A stretch of DNA of 64,000 nucleotides from Capsicum annuum (GCF_002878395.1 NC_061118.1:86486423-86550422); one strand, 5' to 3'; numbered from the stretch's first letter, positions 35,756 through 46,627 are shown. The notes: generated by a model from the letters alone, not told the origin. Translations and numbers: made by a program.

Positions 35756-37143
35756 TTAGATGGTACAAAATATTCTTAAAGCTCTGGAGTCTTCCTTCTT
35801 TTCCGCAACCTTGCTACTCACAATAACACAACAACCATGGTTGACATCAATTGAGTCACATTCAATAATTTTCTTATTTGACAGCAACTTTTTCATGACC
35901 TTAGGATATTCCAAAATCTCTTGGATCACTTCAAGCAATGGGATACTTGTGGAAAGATTGCTAAGCTTGGTCATAAATTTGTTGAGTTTGTTACCATCAC
36001 CTTTTCAATGGAACCTTAGTAGAAATGGGGTAGAGACTTAGACTCTAGTCCTCAAATAATTTTTTTAGTTCTCATTCTCAACCACCACATCATCAACTTC
36101 CACCGATTCTTTTTTATTGTCTTCTTTTTCATGAGATTGTGGTGGTACATCTTTTGGCTTAACCTTGGGTACTTTTTCACCCAAATCTTCTAAAAAGTGA
36201 TCACCAAAGTTCCTTCCACTTCTAGTGACTATTGCTAAAACTTGAGCTTTATTCTTCGTGTTTACAATAGCATCACTAGGAAGACTGCCCCTTGGCCTAG
36301 CATTTATTTGAGTGAAAATTTGCCTAATTTGGATTTCCAATTGTTTGATGGGGGCGAAATTAGAAAAAATGGTTTGTGAGAATTTTGAGAAATCTCCTTT
36401 CATTTTATGGATCATCTTTTCTGTTCCATCCACCTTCATCAAAATTTTTGCCAAAACATCTTCGGATTTGTACTTGTCGAGGTCAATGGAATTTGGCTCT
36501 TAGTTCTTTGCCCAATAATATAGAGGTACATAGTGCTCATAGTCACGATCTCTATCTCTCCAATCATAATCACATTCATGGTCCATCAAACCTTGATTCC
36601 CGACTTGCCTTTGATAGGTGAGGAGGGAATCCCCCAGTTAGTTTGCCAAGTACTGAATCTTCTTATCAATCTTTTTAGCCTCTTTATCATATTCATAGGT
36701 TTTTGATGAAACAACATTCACCGCTTTTGTGGGTGCACCCATCATATATTTTTTCAAAATCTCAAGTTGCATCATCATCTTATCCATGTTCTCCTCTCTC
36801 TCTCTCTTCATCTTATTTTCTTTGTTCCTTGCCAACCAAGGATGTAGTGGGAGAACTTTTAGGAACCTTGACATCTCAGGTATCACATCCTCAGTTTTTC
36901 TTGGTAACTTCCTCAAGAAAATTCATTGCATCATGATAATGAAACTTCACTAGAGAGTCCCCTACTGCATTTTCCACCTTGGTTTTATTGAGTGGGTCAA
37001 GAGAACGGTTGAAAATTTTGAGAATCATCTTCTTCGAGACCTCGTGGTTTGGACATTGCATTAGTTTTCCTTTGAATCTCTCCCATACTTCATACAAAGT
37101 CTCTCCATTCAATTACCTAAAGTTGATGATTTTATACCTCAAT
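35756..37143 (-). pseudogene. Athila/Tat gag pseudogene, N terminus lost
   Basis: It begins at the rearrangement boundary with LRYKIINFR, then LNGETLYEVWERFKGKLMQC and DPLNKTKVENAVGDSLVK, the Retrotrans_gag pattern of Athila/Tat. The C-terminal linker has SNFAPIKQLEIQIRQI and NARPRGSLPSD, then VTRSGRNF (about 36210-36390). The last part before protease (35974-35756) has KLSNLSTSIPLLEVIQEIL. No CCHC knuckle is seen, as expected for this group. Stops and frameshifts occur between segments. Confidence 0.85.
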
Positions 37144-37149
37144 TGAAGT

Positions 37150-37659
37150 ATTTTGGAGAAAGTATAAATTGAACTTTGAGGTGAAAGATCGAAAAGGGTG
37201 CAATAACCAAGTGGCTGACTGTCTCTTGCATCTTGAAGGTAATCATGAAAGGCATGGAGAAATTAAAATTGATGATGCTTTTCCCAATAAATTAGTTATG
37301 TCCTTTATGAAAAAAAATGCAACATGGTATGCCGACTATGCCAACTATATAGCAAGTGGTGTACTTACTAAGGGAATTAGCAACAACCAAAAGACACAAT
37401 TTTTGTTTGATGCTAAGAGATATTTTTGGGATTAAGCCATTTCTATTTTAGGAGTGTGTGGATGGTTTCATTAGGTGGTGAATTATGTAGTTTGAGATAA
37501 ATAATATCCTTGAAGCTTTCCACTCTTCACCTTACGGTGGTAACCATGGACGAATTCTTACCGCCGCTAAAATCTTTTAATAGGGGCATTATTGGCCCTC
37601 CATGCATAGGGATTCCATTGAGTTGGTAAAGTCTTGTCACCAATGCCAAATGCAAGGTG
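37150..37659 (+). pseudogene. RNase H end and integrase zinc-binding domain (Athila/Tat)
   Basis: The frame reads FEVKDRKGCNNQVADCLLHL (RNase H end), then DDAFPNKLVMSF, ATWYADYANYIASGVLTKGI and FLFDAKRYFWD. The integrase N terminus follows with AFHSSPYGGNHG (His pair region, about 37515-37550), HYWPSMHRD and SCHQCQMQGG (Cys pair, about 37635-37655). Stops occur at about 37434 and 37470-37500. The reading resumes at 39764 after the inserted LTR. Confidence 0.87.
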
Positions 37660-37664
37660 GTATC
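37660..37664. repeat. Target-site duplication of the solo LTR, left copy (GTATC)
   Basis: GTATC directly precedes TGTAACACCCC and is repeated at 39759-39763. Confidence 0.92.
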
Positions 37665-39758
37665 TGTAACACCCCAAAAATGTGTCTTGCGACGTCACAC
37701 GGTGCTTGGGACTACGAGTATTCCCAAGCTTACCATGTAAGCCTTCTACAAGTTCTGAAACACAAAACTAGGATAAACTAGGCATGTGATAACACTGAAA
37801 TACTGAGTACTATCTGAACTGAACTAAATTTAACTAAGAATAATGTTTTTAAAGTATTTAACTTAAAATTCTAGAGAATCAACACTTAAAATCTTAAATG
37901 TAACTGACAGTTGGACAAGCCTCTACTTCTACTAGCTAGAAAGCTACTCGGACAGACCCCCAGCTAACTCAAACTAAACTAAAAGCAACTAATCAAATAC
38001 TGTAATAAGAAGAAAATATAAATAATTGGGTCCTCAAACAATATGGACTCACCAACTATTGGGATGTAGATAGAGATGCTCGCGGTCAATCATGCTGCTG
38101 GAACTGAGCAGCTGAACCTACATTATTAAACAATGTAGCACATATACATATATATGAATCAGTACTTTTGGAATGTGATGAGCATACGGGGGTAAATGCA
38201 TAAGTAAAACAAAAGTTCAATATTCATACAAAACTTTCAAAGGATGCATGCTAAGGGTAAATGACTCACCTTGGCTCGAATAAAATGTGCACTGCGAAAT
38301 AATAAAACATGAGTATGTAAAACATAGATAATCTTTGTGAGCCATAACACTTGGTTCTAAAAGTTATACTTTTACTCTTTATGTTGGGAATTTCTGCTAA
38401 CTGACATAAACCTTGTGAGTCGTCATAGAGTTCAATGTCTTACCGATGTTGGGGAGAGCTGTTCTACCTTTGCCATTAGAATAGAACTTTATCTTAAGTA
38501 ATCACTGACTTAGCACACTATGGGCACTTAAACCTATAGTGGCACATAGTTATAGGCATGAGACCTTTGGTATCATACTTAACTCAGTGCTAAACACTAC
38601 TCCCATACCTATCGCTCAGACTTTAGGAAATGCACCTTAAAATAGCACACGGGTTTGTAAGGAAAACCATTTATGCTTCTCTTTGCTTTAAATCATAAAC
38701 TATATGAACAATGTGGATTCCTTATCTTAGTTTAGGATCAAAAATTAATTCTTTCTTAAATCTTGGTAAACAACTTATAAAAGAGGCTTTAGATCATAGT
38801 CTTCTTTAAAACTTAAAACTCATTCTTAGGTTTAAAGCATATGTACTTAAATTTTAAGAATTACATAATAAAACTTCGTTCTCAATAACCATCTTGAAAT
38901 CATTTAACAATCTGAATTCATGATAAGAAAGTGCAATACATGACATAAATCTTCAAATCAAAGCATTAATAGATGAGGTAAACATGCACTCCAATACTTA
39001 AACCACTTGTAAGCTCATAAATTCAAAATGAAATAGTTTTGGTATGAACCCTAATTCACAAATCATGAAATAAAGTTAAAAGCAATTTTTGGGCACAAGG
39101 ATGAAAGAGCATCCTTATTCATAACCTCACATACCTTATTTAATTAATTTGATGATGAAACTTGACTCTTGATTCCTATTGATGTTATTGAAGGCTTCTT
39201 CTTAAAGTAAATAAACCCAAAAGCATAGATTCTTGATTATCTTGAAGAGTGTGTGATGAAGCTTTGGATTTCTTGTAGTTAAATTAGATTTTCTTGGAGA
39301 AAAATTTGATGAATGATTAGTGTAATTTACTTAGAATAATGTCTAATCATTTGTTTTTATGACTTGGGGTAGGGAAAATAACCTAAATGCCCTTCTGGGG
39401 GTTTAAAGTTGCAATTGAACTGCAATTTATGGGCTTGGCACAATGCAGTAATCGTCCCACCACTATTACTAGCGTGATGCAGGCAAATCATATTGAGCTA
39501 CTGGAATTGCAATCCAAACACAGCTCAAACCTTATCTGAAAATTCTGAAACTTCCTTGAGACATGATCCTTACACCTCGAACTATGATTTAACTCAAATA
39601 CCATTATCTCAGAGCTTGGAAGGTCAACTTAATAATCCTTGAAGTTAAGAGGTAAAAAATAAGACTAAGTCCCCAATACTTAGTTTTATTTTCAAGTTTT
39701 AAGTGTCTTAAGTAAGTACTAAGGGTTGAGCTGAACTAGAAACGTACGAGGTATTCCA
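37665..39758 (-). mobile_element. Solo LTR (2094 bp) inserted in Athila integrase
   Basis: It begins TGTAACACCCC and ends GTATTCCA, is flanked by GTATC on both sides, and has no internal region, so it is a solo LTR left by LTR-LTR recombination. Orientation is inferred as - because related - strand LTRs (N; 54158-55062) have the same '...gttaca' end on that strand. Related fragments lie at 43835-44238, 54158-55062 and 55063-55272. It contains a degraded GTAC dyad at about 38155-38185. No gene is seen. Confidence 0.9.
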
Positions 39759-39763
39759 GTATC
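39759..39763. repeat. Target-site duplication of the solo LTR, right copy (GTATC)
   Basis: It is identical to 37660-37664. Integrase sequence continues directly after it. Confidence 0.92.
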
Positions 39764-40690
39764 TCAAGAAGACATAAAATTCCCCTCAAATTGAACCTCG
39801 AATTGGAACTTGTTGATGTTTGGGGAATTGACTTTATGGGTCTATTTGTGATTTCATGTAGAAACAAGTACATATTCATAGTGGTTGACTATGTTTCTAA
39901 ATGGGTGAAAGCTGTGTCACTCCCTAACAATAAGAGAAAAAGTGTGACCTCCTATCTGAAAAAGAACATCTTCTAAAGGTTCAAAACACTGCATGTCATT
40001 AGTAGTGATGAAGGCTCAAACTTCTGCAATCGGGCATTTGGGGCCCTTCTTGACAAGTATGGAGTTAAACATAAAGTAGCTATCCTATATCACCCAAAAT
40101 TAGTGGCTAAGTTGAAGTTTCAAACCAATAAATCAAAGAAATACTCGATAAAACAGTGAATATAGGCCGAACCAATTGGGATCAGCAGCTTGACGAGGAA
40201 CTTTTGGCTTAAAGAACGGCCTAAAAAACCTCAATTGACATGTCACCTTACAGATTGGTGTTTGGGAAAGTGTGCCATTTTCCAATTAAGCTTAAGCATA
40301 AAGCCTTGTAGGCTTTAATGGGATTGAAAATATATTGGGGAAAAGCCTCCCAGGCGAGAGTTTCAAAACTCCATGAATTAGGAGATTTTTGACTCAAGGC
40401 TTATGAGAGCTACGCATTGTATATGGAGAAAATGAAGAAATGGAATGATGATAAAATATTAAGACGGGAATTCCATGTCGAAGAAAGTGTACTTTTTTAT
40501 AACTCTTATTTTAAGCTTCTTGCAAGGAAGCTTTGTTCTAAATGGTCGAGACCATTTATGATCTTTAACATCTACCCTAGCAGTGCCATTGAATTTAAAG
40601 ATCATTAAAGAAAGAAATTTATGGTGAAGGGTCAAAGGGTGAAACACTACAATGTAAAAGGTCCTGTGGTTGCAAAAGTAAAAGTTTTTC
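39764..40690 (+). pseudogene. Integrase catalytic core and C terminus (Athila/Tat)
   Basis: The core reads ELELVDVWGIDFMGLFV (first Asp), YIFIVVDYVSKWVKAVSLPN, then VISSDEGSNFCN (second Asp; family usually DGGSHF). The Glu-bearing helix after YHPK is frameshifted and not recoverable by eye. Later parts read VFGKVCHF-like, YGEKPPR, YMEKMKKWNDDKI and KWSRPFMIFNIYPSSAIEF (about 40540-40600), matching the Athila integrase C terminus. Stops occur at about 39974 and 40160. Confidence 0.87.
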
Positions 40691-42751
40691 ATTTCAAAGA
40701 TGCCACGTGATTAATAAGAAGTGTCATTCCGCGATGTTAAATTAGGCGCTTGATGGAAGGCAACCCATTTTTCTCCAATTCCCTTTTATTTCAATGTTTT
40801 GTAGGTTTCTTTAACTCAAATAAACATCCAGAAAAATAAAAGGAAAATAGAGTTGGTAGATAGTAGGTGAGTAGGAATTCAAAAGAGAGCAAAAACATGG
40901 GATTTCAGCCTCGGTTACCAAAATCATGATTATGGATCCCCTATCGCAATCACGTGACCACGATCACGGATCCCCTACCACAATTATTTCATAAGAGGGA
41001 AAGTACCATTGGTACATAAGGGAGTCCCTTCTACCCTTTGTACATCATAATTTATCTTCAGTGATGACACTTCAAGTCCCTAAGTTGGGGGTGTACGAAG
41101 GGTAACTTGGTTTTCTGATTTTTAGAAAATCTTTCCCTTATGATAGACTGAATGATAACACTCTTAAGGGTAAAATAATTACTATTAGGCTTTGAGCCGA
41201 GGATGCAGGGGATGTCTGAGTACCTGTGGCATCAAGGTTATAAATGTAAGAGAAGTCTGAGTACCTTTGGCATTGGAAAACTGGGATTGCATTATATTCC
41301 TATAGCAAAGTCTGAATAGCCATATAGTTGGCCTTATAAAATCCAAATATGATACTAAGGCTTTGGTTGTTTCCATAAATTAGCAAATTGTGCTTGGTGC
41401 AAACGTAAAACAAAAAAAAACCTTTATTCAAAAAAATTTCACAAATCAAGGGCATGGAGGTGAGCAACTTTATAACAAAACTTCTTCTCTTTTTGTGACT
41501 CCACAAATTTTTGACCTATGAATATTGATAGACACTTTATTTTTGTCCCTAATGTGAGAGGCAATCGAGCCTCCTTGGCAAGTTCACATACCATGTGCAG
41601 TGAGTTTATTTGTCTAAATCCCAAGCATACTTGTGTCATCTAGAACTTGCCCTATTAGTCTTTCAAAGTTAATTTTGATTGTATTTGGTTGTAGAAGTGA
41701 TCTTAGTACATATTTGCGGAATTATAAGCCCACTTTAGCACAAAAATCCTACCCATTCATAAATGTTATCCCTAGCCACCCATTTTGAGCCTTTGTACCT
41801 TTCTTTGGAAAACACATTACAAGATGTGAGCCTTTCAACTTTTATCTCTTTTTTGAACCATACTCTTCTTGAACTTAGCAATACAATTTGAGGCTAAAAG
41901 CCTAATTTAGGGTTGGTGAAGATTGAAGGAAGAAACTTTGGTCCACAAAGTGTTAGTGAATGACTACATGCTTAAGCATTGAAGCAAATCAATAAGAAAA
42001 AGAAAGAACCCAACAAAGTAAGGAATTGCATGAAATTTGCAAGAAAATGAAATGGAAGAAAATAGGTGAAACAAGGAAATAAAAGTAGGCATTTGTAAAA
42101 ATAAAAAACAAAGAGAAGTGGCCCATAGTCAGAACTGGAATAAATAGTGTGATGTAGAAGTTCAAGGAAGGGTGTAGCCATGTTGTCCCAAAATGATATC
42201 CTACCATATCTCAAACCTATGTTACAAGCCTAGAAAGAACTTCGAGATCTCTATCTGTTTATTTTCATTATAGTGGTGATTGAAAATTGAGGCATGCCTA
42301 TGGTATAACAGTTGTTAGCATTGAGGATTCTTAAATGGGAGAGAGTTTTTCACTTAAAATTCCTTATTGCATATTTGATAGATTGGTGTGTGAAATTTTC
42401 GTTCTGGTGAGGAGGCATGTGAAGGAGTTGAGGTAGGTGATTTTGTCATCTTTTGAGAAAAGATGCAAAAGAAGTATAGTGTGGTTGAGTTCAAAAAATT
42501 AAGTCACTCCTAGAGTAGCAATGATTGTTTGATTGTCTCTTTTAAGTCTTTTACATCTTTTCTTATTGTGTTTTATGTTGAGAGGTGTCGGGAGAAATGC
42601 TTTGTCCATGTTTGAAGAGCTACTTGAGGTAATAACTATACATAATCTCATTATGATTATTGGGTCATCTATTTTTGTCTTAAATAAGCATTGTATCATG
42701 AGAAGAGGTAGTGTATCTTTAGGACAAGCAAAGGTTTTAAGTTAGGGGTGT
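40691..42751 (+). other. Athila 3' internal region, + strand copy, with polypurine tract
   Basis: No gene is recognised. The segment after integrase has 'ggaaggcaaccca' at about 40756. A block of 'gatcacg' words lies at 40905-40985. From about 41090 on, it is the inverted counterpart of 30983-32620; for example, 41450-41510 pairs with about 32230-32285. The env-like ORF is absent here. The purine tract 'ttaagttaggggtgt' at about 42737-42751 precedes the LTR. Confidence 0.78.
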
Positions 42752-43540
42752 TGATGAGTTGTGATTTTACCATTCAATCGTACTCTGCATTCATGCACAT
42801 TACTATATTTTATATGAATAAGTAAGAAATAATAGTGATTGAATGCACTAACATCCACATTTTGGAAGCACAAAGGTGATGAGAGGGAAATATATGGATT
42901 GGAGCTAAAAGAGCTCAAAAAGAGAAAGAAAGTGCAGTTGTAAGACCAGTAACAGACGTAGCCTCAGTTACTGCGATCACGGTGTGAGGACCATGATCGT
43001 GGCTAGTCAAGCAGGTCAACTTACTGCAATCACATGAGATCTTACCACGATTGTAGAAATGCTACCGCGATTGTAGAAATGATTATAATCGCACAGATAT
43101 AGTGGTGTTTGCCACGATCATAGCGAAGTCTCTACAATCATGGCCTAGAGGGATTAATGAGCAACCGAACTTTGTTAAAATTGTATAGCTAATACAAATT
43201 CCTATATAAGACTCAAATCATTTTTTTCAGACATCAAGAAAAATAGAGAGAGGAAAATTTTGAAAAACTTGTAAAACCCTAGATTTTGGGGGAAAACACA
43301 TCTTCCCTTATTATATTCAAAATTTCAAGAGATAATTGGTGAACTTGAAATGTGAATTGAAGTATATCTTCAATTAACATTGATATGGATGCCATGAATG
43401 AATTCTTTTGCATATTTCTTCTCTTCTATTTCATGAGTAGCTAATTTATCTAGTCTTTGGATTATGTTGAACTAAAGTGCTATTGGTGTGTGGGTGTTGA
43501 TGGGTTTATATGATTTTTAGTTGTTGATTATGGATTCCAC
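42752..43540 (+). repeat. Athila-like LTR, + strand copy, truncated
   Basis: It starts TGATGAGTTG after the polypurine tract and follows the A and B LTRs in inverted orientation ('cattcatgcacattac', 'gcactaacatccacattttg', 'gagctcaaaa'). It includes the richest word block, 42955-43145. Similarity fades near 43490-43540, well short of the 1.2 kb expected. Confidence 0.8.
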
Positions 43541-43561
43541 CATTACTTGGGTTTTAAAACA

Positions 43562-43690
43562 ACGATAATAATAAAAAAAAAAACAATGTATTCCCATAAA
43601 GTGAGGCCTGGGGAGCGTAAAATGAACGCAGTCCATACAGCTACCTCCGAAGAAGTAGAGAGGTTATTGAAAATCCCAAACTCTTAAAAC
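43562..43690 (-). mobile_element. SINE fragment, TS/SolS-like (Solanaceae)
   Basis: The + strand shows 'gaggcctggggagcgtaaaa', then 'gaacgcagtccatac' and 'gaagtagagaggtt'. This is the reverse of the 3' part of Solanaceae TS/SolS SINEs (the 'gcgtacactctaccctcccc' region). An A-rich tract at about 43568-43583 would be the T-rich 3' tail on the - strand. The Pol III promoter end is not identifiable, so it is 5'-truncated or decayed. Confidence 0.62.
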
Positions 43691-43834
43691 AGCCTTCATC
43701 ATACTTGAATGAGGGATGAGGGTGAACCTTTGGGAACCCTTAGAATCCTTGAAAAAGGGCTATTGAGGGACAAGTCAATGGTGGACAATAGAGCATGTGG
43801 TTTACTTTCTTTTACAATCTTAGGCATAAGTAAT
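43691..43834. other. Unassigned spacer
   Basis: I recognise no feature here. It may be the rest of the SINE or flanking LTR remnants. Confidence 0.4.
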
Positions 43835-44238
43835 TATAATCTATAGCACAAGGGTTTATTCTGAAACCAATTATGCATTTATCTGATTAAATCTGTAATA
43901 AAGTTGTTCTAATTTCTATAATCTATAACAAATCTGTAAAGTGAATTCCAAAACTTATCTGAGGATCAAAAATTCAAAACTTTATTGAGAATCTATAAAT
44001 AATCTAATTATCAAATGCTTAAAGAATCATCTTTCTTGCAATATCAACATATAAACTTAGGTTTGATAACGTATGCATCAAATACATGTTAAAACATCAC
44101 AATAATCATGCTTGATACTTAAAACAATTATAATTCATCTCAAAATCTGGAAACTACTGCAATAGGCATGAAAATATGTAAATAAACATGCAATTCATCT
44201 TCAAAATCTCTCAAAAACTCATAATCTTGAAACTCATA
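43835..44238 (-). repeat. LTR fragment of the solo-LTR family, left of E3
   Basis: It resembles about 38640-39020 of the solo LTR ('agcacaagggttt', 'atgaggatcaaaaatt'-type words in the same order). With 54158-55062 it appears to be one LTR into which E3 inserted. Confidence 0.6.
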
Positions 44239-45346
44239 ATGAGTATTCATATATAAAAGTTTTAAAACACTAAGTGTTTTTCAGTTTAGCGCTTACCATT
44301 ACGTAGGAAATTCAGTTAGCTTTCCAACGATATAAAATTCGCCCAAATTCAATAATCGGATTTAAAGTTATAGTATATTTTTTAAAACAGTGTGCCACCT
44401 AGCACATCAGCGCATTGCAGAGACCAGCCAAATGGCAGTCATTAGTTTCCATTGAAGCTCCACAATAATGGCGTGCCACACCATTGCTCCAGTTTATAAT
44501 TGTCAAATTCTAGTGAGGCTCTGTGATGGTGTCGCATCGCTCCTAGGGTCCATTTAACATTCATCTATTTTTCCATATTGTCAGCCACATTGCAGTGGGT
44601 CACCGCGATGCCATCACGTAGTGGTGAGGCCCATAATTGAGCATCCAGTGATGATTTTAAAATCTTTTCCAGGGGTAATTGGGTATTTTTCCATGACCTA
44701 AATCATCCTTTAACACATAACTTATCCCTAATTAAGCTAGTTATATCATTATTTCCTCACTTTTTTTCAAGATTAAAATATTCTCTCTGAAAGGTCGTCA
44801 AAATCATAGCGTTAAGAAATTAAGAACAAACTCAAGAATTCCTCCAGAAAACTTCAGGAATAAATATTCTCAGGTATGTTAGGTGTTCATTCATGGGTTC
44901 CTTTCACCCATGGAGTCCAAGAACCCTATTTAAACATACAAGTTTATAGATTTATAATTTCCATGCTTGAAATTAGATTGTATTCATGTTTATGACATTA
45001 ATTGAGTTTCAATCCATGATTAATTGTAAGTTCCATGAAATTGAAATAGCATATATATTGCATTGTGTAATTCCCATGTAATAACCCTTGAATTAGCAAG
45101 TTTGGGTGTTACAGTTACAATGTTTAAATGTTGTCCATGATTACATGCATTAAGTTGTGCTCCCCAAGTATTTGATAAAATGTCCATGTGAATTAAATGG
45201 TGAAATCATGACATGCTAACATATGTACAAGTTTATGACCTACAAGTTTTAATAAAATGTCTCTATGAATGAATTATGGACAAGTGAACATTGTTATGTT
45301 TTTCAAAATCATATTATGCTTTACTTTTCATGCTATCGAGTCTTGG

Positions 45347-45361
45347 GGGTATTTCATACCC
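45347..45361 (+). promoter_or_regulatory. Conserved LTR box with GGGTAT/ATACCC dyad (E3)
   Basis: It is preceded by 'tatcgagtcttgg'. The same box occurs in E5 (56771-56785), E4 (about 60782-60794) and N (10534-10548 and about 16274-16290, reversed). Function is unknown; conservation among diverged LTRs is what stands out. Confidence 0.65.
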
Positions 45362-46132
45362 AAAAATCTAGTTGTTTACCTAAAGCTACAGTAGTTACAG
45401 AATAGCCTCAGTAGTGTCACGATTAGTAGTACTCAGTTAGTTACAGAACTCAGTGAAAGTATCAATCCAGTTATGTCCAATAAAAAAATTGTGTCCTTCA
45501 GATGTGAGTAGGATTCAACATCGAGTGAACCCAAGGATGGGGGCTCACCTGCTAGTAGAGGGTGTGATACTTAGAAGTAGTCCTTCCATTCCAGATCTAC
45601 ATAGCCAACATAGGTTTAGTTATCAACCTTCCAGTTGAGGGTTAATAAGGTGTTTAAGGCTACTAGTTGAGGGTTCCACCATTCTTTAGTGTACCTTCAG
45701 ATGAAGGTAACTCTTCCACTTATCTTTAACCACTCCACGGTACTGATATCTTTCCAACTAGGGTTACAGGTTGGACCCCAATTATTTTATTTGGGGCATG
45801 TCAGTTAGATAATTAGATCCCACAGTTTCAGTTTCAGTCTCAATATAAAACTTAGTTTAGTTCTACAGAATCCTGATTATCAGTTACAGTATACACGTAT
45901 ATGCACAGTACTGTAATCTCAGATATCAGTTACTCAGTTATTAGAACTAAGTACTCAGCTTCAGTAAAAGCTCAGATACAGTATACACGTATATGCACAG
46001 TATTGTATACTCTGTAATTACAGCAGTTTTAGTTATCCATGTACTCTCATATTCAGTTACTCTATATTATTCAGTTAGTTATTGTTCATGCATATGAACC
46101 CTTGCATTCAGCCTTACCACATCTAGCATACC

Positions 46133-46149
46133 AGTACATTCCATGTACT
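46133..46149 (+). promoter_or_regulatory. Perfect LTR hairpin AGTACAT/ATGTACT (E3)
   Basis: A 7 bp stem with a 3-base loop. The counterpart in the 3' LTR (53680-53696) has one stem base changed. Related dyads are at 58070-58092 (E5), 62400-62413 (E4), 9569-9588 (N) and 8747-8768 (E1). It sits several hundred bases before the LTR end in each. Confidence 0.68.
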
Positions 46150-46614
46150 AATGCATACTCTTTCTTTGCGCTATGATGTCTCATATCATAAGTTCGGATG
46201 CTCATATTCTTAATCGTGCATAGACAAATTCTGATAGCAACAGTAGATTCAGTAGTGAGTCCTCATCTATCAAGGATATTATTTTATTTCAATATTTTAG
46301 TTTATCAGTATTTCAGTAGTCGGAGTTAGTTGGGGGCTTATCCCATCAACTCCATTTTTAGATAGTTCAATTAGAGGCTTTTCAAATTAGACTAGTTTAG
46401 ACAATATTTTGATTTTGCAGATGTGTTTATCAGATGTTATATTTATCAATATTTTAGATATTGAACCTTATGGCAATTCAGCCTAATTTTTGCATTAATT
46501 TCAGTATTATTATTTAGTCCTCAAAGAAGATATCAGTCATGGGTTAGCTTGTGGTCCTTCAAGGTCGTAAGCATCGTGTAGCATTCGAGGTTCATACTCG
46601 AGACATTACAAACT

Positions 46615-46627
46615 TGGTATCAGAGCC
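46615..46627 (+). other. E3 primer-binding site
   Basis: TGGTATCAGAGCC, four bases after the LTR, is a perfect match to the standard initiator tRNA-Met PBS, the best preserved in the window. Confidence 0.93.

Larger units (their letters stand above)
26409..37143 (-). mobile_element. Athila/Tat-lineage element, - strand part: gag-protease plus duplicated 3' region and LTR
   Basis: From right to left: gag (to 35756), protease (to 35312), then directly the 'gggaggcaaccc' segment that normally follows integrase, so RT, RNase H and integrase are deleted. Two tandem copies of 3' region plus LTR follow (B: 29747-34835; A: 26409-29743). There is no 5' LTR, because gag is cut at 37143 where an opposed copy begins. 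The gag and protease style, and the LTR start TGATGAG after a GT-rich purine tract, fit Athila/Tat rather than chromoviruses. Confidence 0.82.
37146..43540 (+). mobile_element. Athila/Tat-lineage element, + strand part: RNase H end, integrase, 3' region, LTR
   Basis: This is the complementary 3' half of an Athila/Tat element in the opposite orientation to 26409-37143, starting abruptly at about 37146. It runs from the RNase H C terminus through integrase, the 'ggaaggcaaccc' segment, the 3' region and the start of the LTR. A solo LTR (37665-39758) interrupts the integrase. The LTR stops short of its expected end near 43540. Confidence 0.82.
44239..46610 (+). repeat. E3 5' LTR (start missing)
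   Basis: It matches the 3' LTR from 'gagtattcatatataaaa' to the end 'gacattaca'. It contains the word block (44393-44640), the GGGTAT/ATACCC dyad (45347-45361), the conserved core (about 45510-45610), a 25 bp direct repeat (45886-45910 and 45978-46002) and the AGTACAT/ATGTACT hairpin (46133-46149). Confidence 0.9.

Noticed and set aside
36703..36953. Hydrophobic/serine-rich + strand frames suggesting a membrane peptide
   Set aside because: They are antisense to the Athila gag linker; the composition follows from the complementary charged codons.
46615..46627. Possible tRNA-Met gene from the PBS-like words (175, 14833, 23901, 46615, 62856)
   Set aside because: Only 12-13 bases match and they sit directly beside LTR ends. 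They are primer-binding sites, not tRNA genes.
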